Source: Haplomitrium mnioides (Eukaryota > Marchantiophyta > Haplomitriopsida > Calobryales). From it: a DNA stretch of 42,604 nt. Location: assembly GCA_049999725.1 (NCBI GenBank), contig JBNGIS010020161.1:25903-68506 (forward strand), read 5' to 3'. The position numbers and the translations under genes were made by a program. Each line of letters opens with the position of its first letter. The stretch's first letter is position 1. Positions 20,922-32,900 of the stretch are shown piece after piece. The notes under the pieces were generated by a model. That model was given only the letters and a program-made list of their open reading frames with translations, did not search any database and had not been told where the DNA came from.

Positions 20922-23900
20922 GTCAGTATGCCTTCGTTGACTATTCCCTATTACATTCCGGCTGGGGTTTCTGATTCTGCGATTATTTTGCCTGATAATT
21001 ACTGGAGGATGGGTTGCAAACCCTACTATCCCACAGTGACAAGGAAGCGTGAAATTCTTTTTGTAGGAGAAAATGATAGTGAACAGAGCAGATCTGTTGC
21101 AGTATGTGTTTCATCGGAAAGCCCTGGTACAGTTGCGAGAGAAGGTGTGTCTGGAAGGAACTAGAGAAACTATGAAGTACCAAGTTATTTTGAAGTCCAA
21201 TCCAGGACCTTATATAGAGGCTGAAAATGGTAAATCATCAACAACAGTTGACACTGATGACGATGACAGAAAAACAGTGACGTTGGAATTGGTGAATAAT
21301 GTACCTCGATATATTACATATATTCACCTGGACAGGTAGTGGGCAGCGGTTTAGAACCATTTTTTGTTGAATTCGCTGATGTTATCTTGCAGTGGTTGCA
21401 ATTTGGAGCCTCTCTGCAACTTTTTCTGATACAAATATGAAATGTAATACAGAAACCAACAAATGATTGAAAGTGATACAGTTAGGAGATGGAATCAGTT
21501 CCACTGTAATCACGATCGAAGTGATGTTTTTAAAGCAACTTTTAGTGATGGTGAGGGTGAGAGTGTTATTGGAGAACCAAAACATTGCTTTAGCAAGGGT
21601 GAAGACTGGTTTATATGGTAAGCAGCATGCAGTTTTGCCTTTGGAAAGGAGAAAACAGTAAGCAATTGTTCATTTTTTTTGCTAAAATACTGTTTATTTT
21701 CTTTGGTTCGTTTGTTTGCTTGTCTGTTAGTTGAACATTTTATATATTTTCACTACTAATTGGTCTCTTGTGAGAACTGTGGCTCAGGATGGGAATTCAA
21801 AAGCTTGGAGTGAGTGATCTTTTGTTGGAAGAAATTGCTGAGTGTATTGGAGTAAAATTTGACGATGTTCAGGTAGCACATATGCATATTTGAATTGTGA
21901 TGTAACTTTGAAAGACATAAATTTTAAGCACAGGGCTTCTCAGTAGTTTTATGTTGGACAGTTGTCTGCTAGTAGATGTATTCATTATTTCTTCAGGCAG
22001 TGTCATAAGGATTGTCATGCATAGAGCGGTGGCAATGACATGCAAATTATAAAAGTTGAGGAAAAAAAGTTTAAAAAAAAAAAAGCTTCCCATTTTTCCT
22101 GGGGATACACTTTTTTCCGTCACAGAGCTGTACATCAAACTCTTCTGCAGGAAAGGTACGAAAGTCTTTCAATAAAAGCAGACGAGATTAAAGGAAAGGG
22201 CGCCATTTTTTCACCTGGAAGATACACGGACAGCAGAGAGATTGGTGGAGCTGAAGATCAGGATGGTTGGGAAGCCGATGAAGAGTGTAGTGTTTCTGGG
22301 CAGAACTTTGACACGGGAGAGGGAGAAGCAAAATTAACAGATCTGATGGATTCTTTTAGGAGTATATTTTGTCGTCGCTGCCTGGTATGTGACCAGTTCA
22401 TTTCTCTGATATCATGAGCTTTGAAATTAATTTGTCTAGTGTCCTGATTAGAACATTTGCTGGCGTTTGCATATCTTTTCGCTGCCAAAATTTCTCTCTG
22501 CATAATAGAATCGAATTGAATTGAATTGAAAAAGTTTAAACACTCATGACAGCCAAGGGTCATAAACACTGAAAGGACATTATAATAGAAAAGAAGATAA
22601 GAATAAAGTCCCAAACCGGCTGAGGGCAACAGAGATTGAGTATAAGGTGGAAAAAGAGCTTGTATAGACTGGATGAAGGCTTAAAATGAAGATAAAAGAG
22701 ACCAACATTTGTGAAGCCTTTGACAGAACATGGGGTGCCAGGCAGTTTCCCTCTGTATCCGTGATGAGGACTCAGTTTACTAGAATTTTGATGTTGGGAG
22801 TAATCTTGATTGAGGGCATTGGGTTACTTTGGTTTACTAGGCTAGATCGCAAAGGGGATTGATAGGTTGATGGTTTTTGCCCCTTGACCTGATTGTTGGC
22901 CACAGTTGTTCTTTTGATGCTTGAAAGTAAATAAAGTTTGTTTTCGGTCAAAAAAAAAAAAACCAGGGATTGAGTAAAACCAGGGATTTAGTGATAAAAG
23001 AAATATTTTTTGTCTAAGGAGATTCAAGTATCTGTTTTGAACACTGTAAGCTATGTTCAAGCATTTCAAATAGGTCTGAATGTGAGCTGTTGAATTGACT
23101 TGACATCAGGTGTTCAATTGTACTCTGCATGCCTGCGGACAAGTGCTTGTGCAGCCGGTAAGGTCAACTTTACCTTGTCTCTGTGTTTACTTTTCTTTGC
23201 AGCAGATGAGCATCAAGCTAGCAACATGGCACAAGAATGGAAGTGATGTAAGAGTATTCAGAATCAAAATTGGCTTAAAGTCTCAAGCCAGCTGAATTGC
23301 CATAGATACTGACAGTACAAACCACACCAGGGTGCAGGCAAGGTGAAATGCAAACTAGACTGTAAATAATAAAATGGCCAAGCAAAAGTAAATTGATGAC
23401 CATGGGCCTGCTATAGCCCTTGCCAGTTAATCTAAGGCTTAACTGAGCCAGCTTAACAAGGATTACAACAACCAAAACACTAGTACAATTAATGTCATTA
23501 ACAAGACTAGTTAACCTCATATTCCTAGCTGTCAACATATGTATGTAGCCTGTAGCCCATGTTGCTTGAGTGTCATGTATTGTAGCGCTCAACCCGGGCA
23601 GGGAGGAAGGATTTCCTCTTCCCTCCTCTGATCACCACAGATTTCCCATTAGCCCATGCTTTTTTCATCTTTTCAAGCTCTGTAGGAAGATCTTTCCTTG
23701 CTCAGATGTAAGGTCCTCATAGATCCTAAAAGGTTTTTTTGGCTTTCAGAGCGACCATTTGGTCTTGGACGTTCTGAAACTTGAGCAGAATTGGTCGATC
23801 CTTGCTTAAGGGTCTCCCAATGTCAGGTTTATGCTTCTGAGAGCACAAGGTCCCAGTACTGGTTATGCCTATTGTCCTGTGAATACTTTTCTGGGATTCC

Positions 23901-26900
23901 ATGGTTGATGAGGTTTAGCCCTCGACCCTGCCTCTACCATTCTTCCTTCATAGCCTCATTTACAGTTTCTCTAATCCTGTGGGGATCCCAGGAGGACGAT
24001 TTCACAGTTTTAACCCAAAACACTTGGATTTTCTCCGTTCTTGTAAGGTCTTTTGTCTGGAGTCTGCTTTTCCATGGAGGTTTCCTCCAGTAGTTTGATT
24101 TGCCCCGCAGTGATGTGTACCTGCCTTCCAGGGTCGTGTTGTTTTCTTACAGAAGTGTGACACGCTTGCTCAGTTAGTCACCATCCTGGTTAGTGCTAGA
24201 AGCTGGGCACACTATTACAAGGGAGGAGTGAGGGTGCCAGAAAAATGGAGCAGTATGCTTCAGTGCTGCAGGTGACTCCCTTTGCACTAATTATGATAAG
24301 CACAACTCGATGGCTTTGGTTAGATCATGTGTTTCCTAGTTAAGTTAACTAGCTTGACTGACCTGAGAGTTATAGCTAAACTAAGTGTTAGAATTATTGT
24401 TAGCTGTGAAATAAGACTCTATTAGCTGCAACCTTAGTCATACCAGATGAGCACTTGTTGAGTTTGAGCTAAGATATATATGCTGGAAAAACTGCAAGTG
24501 CTGTTTGTAGATGATTCCAAACTCAGCTGCATGTTACTGAGGACTCCCAAAAAGTGGGTCTATCTTTGGGGTATGCGTTGATTTGCATTAGTGAGGAATT
24601 TTGATCCTTGGGAGTAATTGACACAAGATGCAAATCAAAATATCATACACCGTTTGTGGCTCTGCCAGGATCAGCCCTATCTGGAAATAGATCAGTGATT
24701 TAGTCAACACTTTTGTTTTCTTCTATTGGGATCTATCCAGATGGCGGAAGACAACTTGGCAGCAACATATTTTCAGTGATCAGAAACTGGCTAGGTTCCA
24801 TGAGATCTGGTCTACTCTTAGGGTATTGTGCTATTCAATATCTGGCTCACAGTACAAGGAGTGTTTAAGAGGGCTGTTACTGACATCCATAGCTTTAAGA
24901 AGAGCATTTGGCTTGGGTTGATAGAGTATAGGGAAAAAGCTAATCCATTTGACAAGGATCAAAGGCACAGTTGCAGCCATCAATCTTGTAAAGTGTCAAC
25001 AACAAACACTGATCAATCCCTTTCAGAGACAAACCTTAGAACCAGCTTCAATCTACTCAAATAAGAGAGCTAACATTCATGGTCCGATCGACTCTGCACA
25101 CTCCTCCAGATAGACTGATATATGGGACGCGAGCAGATCAGCCAAAGAGGCCTCATTAATGTGGCTTATTGTCCAAAGAAGTGTGCAAGTTGGGAGCTTC
25201 AGAAAAAAAACAGAGAAGCCTGGCTTTGAGATGGATGTAAGATATGTCTGCTGCAAGGAGGATTTATTGAAATACTTCATTCACTGTTTCTGGCTCTGTC
25301 CTAGGATCAGCACTATCTGGAAGTGGGCAGGAAATATCATTAACAGATTAGTGTTCTCCATTTGGGGGAATACCAAAAGGTGGAAGCCAACCTGGCAGCA
25401 ATGCATCCTAGGCGACAGAATTCCAAAGGCACTGGTCGTAGAGCAAGAGATCTGGTCCTGCAAACAAAAGAGGCTAGTAGACTATCTGTCCAGCATTTTT
25501 AGCCGCAGGGCAGACGATCCGCTAAGAGCGATTGCCCAAGAAGAGACTCTCAGGCACATCCCCTCACGCGTCTCCCCTGCTCAGCGAACCTGGTTGGAAG
25601 ACCCTCCCAGTGAAGAAGAATTCAGGAAGGCCCTGGCTAGCATTGGAGGGCTTAAATCCCCAGGACCAGATGGTCTCCCTAGCGAATTCTACAAATGCTG
25701 CTGGAAATGAATCGCCAAAGACTACACAGCCATGATCTCGGAAGCTGTTAGAAGACAATGGTTCAGTGTTGAGCTTAACAAAGGCACAATCTCCTTGATT
25801 GACAAGGGTGGCGATAAGACGCTAGTCTCCAACTGGGGACCCATTTCCCTTCTGAATACCTCTTACAAGATCTTTGCCAAAGTGATTGCGTGTAGGCTGC
25901 AAAAAGTTCTGACAGGATCATTAATACAGAGCAATCAGCCTTTCTGCCAAATAGATACATCCTGGACAACGTGATTTCTGCAATCGAGACCAAGGATTGG
26001 GCTCTCTCATCAGGACAAGAGTGTGTTTTCCTGAAAGTGGATTTCGAGAAAGCTTATGACACAGTGGACTGGGAGTTCTTGTTCAAAGCTTTAGAGGCCA
26101 TGGGTCCGGTCAAAAATTCATTGGCTCTGTGAAGGTGACAACAACTAATGCCACGTCAACAATCAACCTTAATGGCATCCCCTCCCGCTCCATCAGTATC
26201 CAGCGATCTGTTCGTCAAGGCTGCCCTCTAGCTCCTTTTCTATATCTTGTGGTGGCAGATGCACTGGGACACCTTCTCAATAATGCAGTGCTCTATGGAC
26301 AAGTAAAAGGGACCTTTATCCCCTTGGGCAGGAGTCATCTGTTTTCCCAATATGCGGATGACACTCTTCTATCCTTGGCAGGAGAAGAACAGAACCTGCT
26401 GAAGGCAGTAGAGCTGCTGAGCACCTTCTCCAAGGCTACCAGACAGAATATCAACTGGGACAAAACATCTGCTATTTGGATCAGCCCCCGACCCAAGCCG
26501 CAAAGGTGGGACGTGGGCACCAACTGGAAATGGGCAGAAAAAGATACAGTCTTGAAATTCCTAGGTATTCTTTTCAGCCTTCAAAGTGGTGTACCAGCAA
26601 TTAAGAACACCTTGGTGGACAGAATCAGATCAAAGCTCAAGTGTTGGTGCAACAGATATATTAGCCTGCCAGGAAGACTGTTAATCATCAATCAAATACT
26701 TCTGGGATCCATCTGGTACTTTGCTTCTTGCTGGGCAGGGGGGAGTTCCCCACTTAAAGAAATCAAACAGCTGGTGAGAAATTTCCTTTGGTCAGGAAAT
26801 GGGGAAAACTGCAGAGCTCCGGTAGCGTGGGAAACATGTGTGAAGAGGAAGAAAGAAGAGGATTTGGGACTGATAGACATTTATGCACAGATTCAAGCCC

Positions 26901-29900
26901 TGCTGGGGAAGTGGATTATGAAGACGGTTCTGCCAGGGGACTCAACATGCAAAACGTTCTTATTGTATAGATCCAGCCAAGCTAGACCTCTGGGTAAACT
27001 AGGTTGGGGTCACTCCCTATTGTGGTCAGTAGCTGACTGCAGATCCTCGTGCCGGTCAGACACCTCTCAGCTGTGGAAAGAGATATGGCAGGCTTGGTCA
27101 GTGCTCAAAAGATTTATCAAACAAAAAGCTCCTGAATCCTTCGAAGAAGTTTACAGCATTAATATCTGGTGGTGTAAACTGGGAGAAAATTCACTCCGCA
27201 GCAAACAAGAGTTGGCCAGCATTGAGATGGTCTCAGGCAGGGATCAACGTGATTGGGGACCTATGGAATCATCAAACATATGAGTTCCTTGAGTGGAAGG
27301 AGGCACAAGGACGCTACCAGCTTCACAAAAAGCATGAGTGTAAATGGCATGACCTGATAGCAAAGATCCCTGAAAGATGGCTATCACGCCTCCTTGAGGG
27401 GCCAGGACACATACGAAAAGGAGATTGGACCGGAGTTTTCACGTCTACACAAGAGACTCACCCGGTTGCAATATCCCTGTGGAGTGATGATACTGATCTT
27501 AAAGCGGGCATCCTGACTCAGGCCTCTTCGCTCCCCCTTTCATGCTCATGGTTCTTTGTCACCTCTATATCTACCGTGCTGACCGAAGGAAATCAACCTC
27601 AGCTTCCTCCTTCAGTGGTTATGAGGAAAATGAGAGTTTGCACAGTGCACAAGGGTCAGAATTCTGAGTATAAACTACTTGGCTCCTTTATCAGAGAGGG
27701 AGACTGGGACCCTGGAATGTGGGTTTGGAAAGATAACTCCCCCCTCAGCAGCTACTCCACCAAGAAAGGTCGTCGGTTCATCCTGGACCGGCCATCTACA
27801 GTAGTTCCAGTTCTGGACCGCTGGAAAGCACACGGTCTGATCGACTCTGCACACTCCTCCAGATGGACTGATATATGGTACGCGAGCAGATCAGCAAAAG
27901 AGGCCTCATTAATGTGGCTTATTGTCCAAAGAGGTGTGCAAGTTGGGCTCTTCAGAAAAAAAACAGAGAAGCCTGGCTTGGAGATTGATGCTCGATGTGT
28001 CTGCTGCAAGGAGGATTTATTGGAAGATTTCATTCACTGTTTCTGGCTCTGTCCTAGGATCAACACTATCTGGAAGTGGGCAGGAAATATCATTAACAAA
28101 TTAGTGTTCTTCATTTGGGGGAATACCAAAGGTGGAAGCCAACATGGCAGCAATGCATCCTAGGCGACAGAATTCCAAAGGCTCGGGTCGTAGCGCAAGA
28201 GATCTGGTCCTTACTAAGAGGAACAGTACTTTACTCCATATGGCTGTCCAGGAATGCAATAGTGTTCGAAAAGTCGCACATGGATATATACTGCTTAAAA
28301 AAGAAAATCTGGATGAGACTGATTGAGTACGGAAAGAAAGCATGGCGTGATGCCTGTAGAGATTGGATAGAGGCTCAAAATGAAGAGAAAAGAGAAAAAA
28401 TTCTTGAAGCCTTTGACAGAACATGGGGTGCAAGGCATTTGCTTTGTATCCGTGATGAGGGCTCAGTTTACTGGAATTTTGATGTTAGTAGTAATCTGGA
28501 TTGAGGGCATTGGGTTACTGTTGTTTACTAGGCTAGATCTCAAAAGGGATTGATTGGTTGTTTGTTTTTGCTGCACAGCCTGATTCCTGGCCACGGTTGT
28601 TCCCTTGGTGCTTGAAAGTAAATAAAGTTGTTTGCGTTCGGTCAAAAAAAAAGGAGAGCTAACATTCAGGTTTCAGTAACCAGTTCTTTCATCACAAAGG
28701 CAGAGATAATGCCTATTGCCCTGGGATCTGCTAAAGGCTTCAAGAATGAGTTCTTGTTTTGTTGGAATTAAAAAGCTTAGTTTCCACTCATCAAATGCAC
28801 TGCCAAGGCTGCAAAGCATGAGGCTTTGGGTCCAGGCTTTCAAGAATGAGCAATAACAGAAGGGGAGGGTTGGCGACATGCAATCCCAATTCCACATCAA
28901 GGAAAAGAGCTTTTGGCTTTTGTTTTGTTTTTTGTTTTTTTTTGTTTCTTCTGACTGAAAGGTACAACCGCGGCCAGCAATCAGGCTGAGCAGCAAAACC
29001 ATGAACCTATCAATCCCTTTCAGGATCTAGCCTAGTAAACCAAAGTAACCTTATACCCTCAATCCAGATTACTACTAACATCCAGATTCTAGTAAACACT
29101 GTCTTCATCACGTATACAGAGAAAATGCCTAGTGCCCCAGGTTCTGTCAAAGGTTTCAAGAATGTTTTCTCTTTTCTCTTCATTTTGAGCCTTCATCCAG
29201 TCTCTACAAGCATCATGCCAAGCTTTCTTTCCGTACTCAACCAGTCTCATCCAGAATTCTTTTTCAGCAGTACATATCCATGTGCGACTTCTTAAAAACT
29301 ATGGTGTTCCTAGAAAGCCATTTGGAGTAAAGTACTATTCCTCTTAGCAAGGACCAGATCTCTTGAGCTATGATGAGTGCTTTTGGGATTTTGTCGCCTA
29401 GGATGCATTGCTGCCAGGTTGGCTTCCACCTTTTGGTATTCTCCCAAATGGAGAACACTAATCTGTTAATGATATTCCCTGCCCATTTCCAGATGCTGCT
29501 GATCCTAGGACAAAACCAATTTCCAGATAGTGCTGATCCTAGGACAAAACCAGAAACAATGAATGAGATCTTCCAGTAAATCCTCCTTGCAGCAGACACA
29601 TCTTGCATCAATCTCAAAGCCATGCTTCTCTGTCTTTTTCCTGAAGCTCCTGACTTGCACACCTTTTTGGACAATAAGCCACATTAAAGTGGCCTCTTTG
29701 GTTGATCTGCTTGCATCCCATATATCAGTCCATCTGGAGGAGTATGTAGAGTCTATCAAACCTTGTGCTTTCCAGTGTTCCAGAACTGGAGTAATTGTAG
29801 ATGGCCAGTCCAGGATGAACCAACAGCCTTTCTTGATGGAATAGCTGCTGAGGGGGGGGGGGGGGGGGGGGGGTGTTCTCTTTCCAGACCCACATTCCAG

Positions 29901-32900
29901 GATCCCAATCTCCCTCTCCGATATCGGAGCCAAGTAACTCCCTCTCCGATATCGGAGCCAAGTAATTTATACTCAGCCTTCTGATCTTTGGTCACTGTGC
30001 AGACTCTGGTTTTCCTCATAATCACTGAAAGAGGAAGCCGGGATCGAGTTTCTTCAGCCAACATGGTAGACATTGGGGTGACAAAGAACCATGAGCATGA
30101 ATGGGGTAGAGAAGAAGACTGAGTCATGGTTCCTGCCTTCAGATCAGTATTAGCAATATTGCAATCGGGTGTGTCTCCAAGTCAGATGTGAAAACTCCGG
30201 TCCAGTCTCCTTTTCTTATGTGGCCTGGCCCGTCAAGGAGGAGTGAAACCCACCTGTCAGGGATCTTAGCAATCAGGTCATACCATTTCCACTCATGCCT
30301 TTTGTGAAGCTGGTAGCATTCTTGCACCTCTGCCCACTCTGGCTTTTCTTTTGGCATGTTGGATGCTTGGGAAGAAACGTAGGCCAAATGGGAGAACGAA
30401 GGAAGCGATTGAATGGTGGTTGGTTTTGCCGCTCGGCCTGCCGCTCGGCCTGATTGCTGGCCGCGGTTGTACCTTTGATGCTTGAAAGTAAATAAAGTTG
30501 TTTGCTTTCGGGCAAAAAAAAAAAAAAAAACAAATGGGAGAATGAAGGAAAAAGTTGTAATTCCTAGGATAGGGGGAGTAAAAAGAATCCTACTTGAGAA
30601 GAATGGCAAGAAGTCTGTTTCCAAGCCGGAATATTGCAGGGTGAGGCGATTTCCTCGGCAGTTAGACGAGGTAAAAGAATGCTGCCAACAATAGATTGGA
30701 AGGTTGGCTCAAAGGAGGAGAGTCCAAGAGGAGTTGAATTAGTAGATCTACAAATAAATCTTTACTTTGTATGATCAGGGGATAAAACTCAAAAAGAAGA
30801 AGAATCCAGGAATCACGCCAAACTCAAGCCCTAGCTATCACGAATAAGCATTCGTAAGAGATTCACACTATTGTCTGATCAATTTCAAGGTCCGAGCAGA
30901 TGTAGTATAGTACCAACTTGCACTGCTCCGAAACTTTTGCCACCTTAAATCAACTACATATCGGATTTGGCGATCTTTCTGCTGATGATGGTGAGCCTAC
31001 CCTAGTAGAAAACGACATTGGTCCTGCTGTTGAATCAATATTTGTCCCTTAAGTGTTTAGGTTGGNNNNNNNNNNAAGACACTGAGCTTTCTCCCATTTA
31101 CCATAGGTATGTTGCCAAGCTGTCTTCCCATATTCAGTCAATCTCAGCCACTGGATAGCACAATGCCTGTAGTATTAACCATTCTTCCTGATCGCCTGCC
31201 AGTGCCTTTGGCACCCAATCCAGCAGCAGTTCAATCAACAGGTCAGTGTCAAATTCCACGTGATGGGTTGAGATCTCTGACAAGAGAACACTTCGTGAAA
31301 TCACATTCACAATAGGCAGATAGAAGTCGCTAGATGGAGAGCAGGCGAGGCTTCAACTCAGAGCTAGCAGAGAACCTCTTTACAAATGTGATAGGAGAGA
31401 ATGGAAAGGCCAGGAGCTGCTTGCGATGCTGTAGAAATTGCAAGTGAGAACCACCTCTAAGGGCCCTTCTCATAGTTTATATACAAGTTGAAAGTTGACA
31501 GATTTTGATTAGTTTGGATTCTTGGTGGAGTGCTAGGCGTCATCATGACTGAGTTTTCCCGTTACTTCTGGAAAGTGGCAGAAACTCAGTACGAAGATTG
31601 ATCAGGACCTGCTATCGGGAACTGACGAAACCAGAAGGAAGTTGTAGCAGCTTGTCACTGCTACACATAATGAGGCTGAATAGTCTGAAACTTTGTGTCT
31701 GACACCACATTGTGAAGGCTGCACTCTAGTGTTGTGCAGGTGCGATGTGTGTCGGTTCTTCCTAGACTATTGCAGCTTCCATTTATATGTTTTTGTGGTT
31801 AGATTTACCCTCCACATCTTCATAATTATATTGTTCAGTGAATTTAGTCACCAGTGGTGTGCTTCATGTGCTATGTTCAGGGTGTAGAAGGCCCCAATCG
31901 TTAACCTTTCAGCAGACCTCTCTGAGATTTACTCTCTTGGATGTCTGCTTCACAAGATCAAACTAAAGTGAAATGAATGATGTTGCAAGCTGATGCTTGA
32001 GGGTTGGCAGATTTTGATTAGTTTGGATTCTTGGTGGAGGCTACGCGTCATCATGACTGAGTTTTTCCATCACTTCTGGACAGTGGCAGAAACTCAGTAC
32101 AAAGTATTATCAGGACCTGCTGTTGGGAACTGACGAAACTAGTAGGAAGTTGTGGCAGCTTGTCACTGCTACACATCATGAGGCTGAATAGTCTGAAACG
32201 TTGTGTCTGACCCACATTGTGAAGGCTGCACTCTAGTGTTGTGCAGTGCGATGTGTGTAGGTTCTTCCTAGACTATTGCAGCTTCTGTTTATTTGTTTTG
32301 GTGGTTAGTTTTACTCTCCACATCTTTATAACTATATACAAATTCATATATAAGTATCAATACCAGCATGCACTGGGAAACAATGGGTGCCCAGGTGCTC
32401 TTAATCTATGGGCATGAATGAGCCTTGCGTTAGGTGAGGAAGATCATCGTGCATCAGGACATCCGAGCAGCTGCACATGTGGAAAGCATGATGTGGGAGA
32501 CAGCCCATCGCATGAGCAGCCGTCCTCATGCAGACGACTTTTTTCTTTTGTATACTCATTCAGGTGACTGCATGTGTGTAGGCGTCCCTGGACTCTCAGA
32601 CAGAATAAGTCAACTTCTCAGGGAAGGCTCTTGGTGCTGACACATGTCACCTCCAGGAACTTCCACGGGTTGCTCTCTCCAGAGCTGTCTCTAGACCAGC
32701 TAGAAGCTAAACTAGTGAATAAAAAAAAAGTACTTTACAAAGGAAACATGTCAGGAAATGATCCTGATCATATTTACAGCAGCAAAAGTGCATTTCTAAC
32801 ACTGCCATTTGTTGCATGTTGCTGTACATTCCCATCTTGTTTATCAGCTTGAATTGTCTTTCTTTGGGCAATGCTTTGGTGAGAACATCAGCTGCCATCT

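Larger units (their letters stand above)
25080..28653 (+). mobile_element. chimeric L1 LINE with exact 15-bp target duplication
   Basis: One insertion, flanked by GAGAGCTAACATTCA. It is built of two parts. 25080-25456 is a copy of the zf-RVT end (matching 27833-28205). It is fused at 25457 to an L1 running from the start of the RT domain (25457) to the 3' UTR and poly(A) (A9, 28644-28652). Ends and target duplication show that the two parts inserted together. ORF2 has several frame breaks. Confidence 0.85.
28925..30384 (-). mobile_element. minus-strand L1, 5' truncated
   Basis: Runs right to left, from about 30365 (VQECYQLHKRHEWKWYDLIA) through RKGDWTGVFTSDLETHP, the zf-RVT motif (CVCCKEDLLEDLIHCFWFCP near 29560-29600) and the C-terminus (29264-29400), to the 3' UTR (28975-29060) and an A-rich tail (T-rich on plus, about 28925-28960). 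It includes an extra 30-bp duplication of the CCTAGGA...CAGATAGTGCTG segment near 29505-29545, a G22 run and a 28-bp tandem duplication. Many frame breaks. Confidence 0.85.

Noticed and set aside
28669-30384. Twin-priming inversion joining the minus-strand L1 to the plus-strand L1 end at 30405
   Set aside because: The plus-strand piece has its own 20-bp target duplication, and the minus-strand L1 has its own A-rich 3' tail, so they are two separate insertions.
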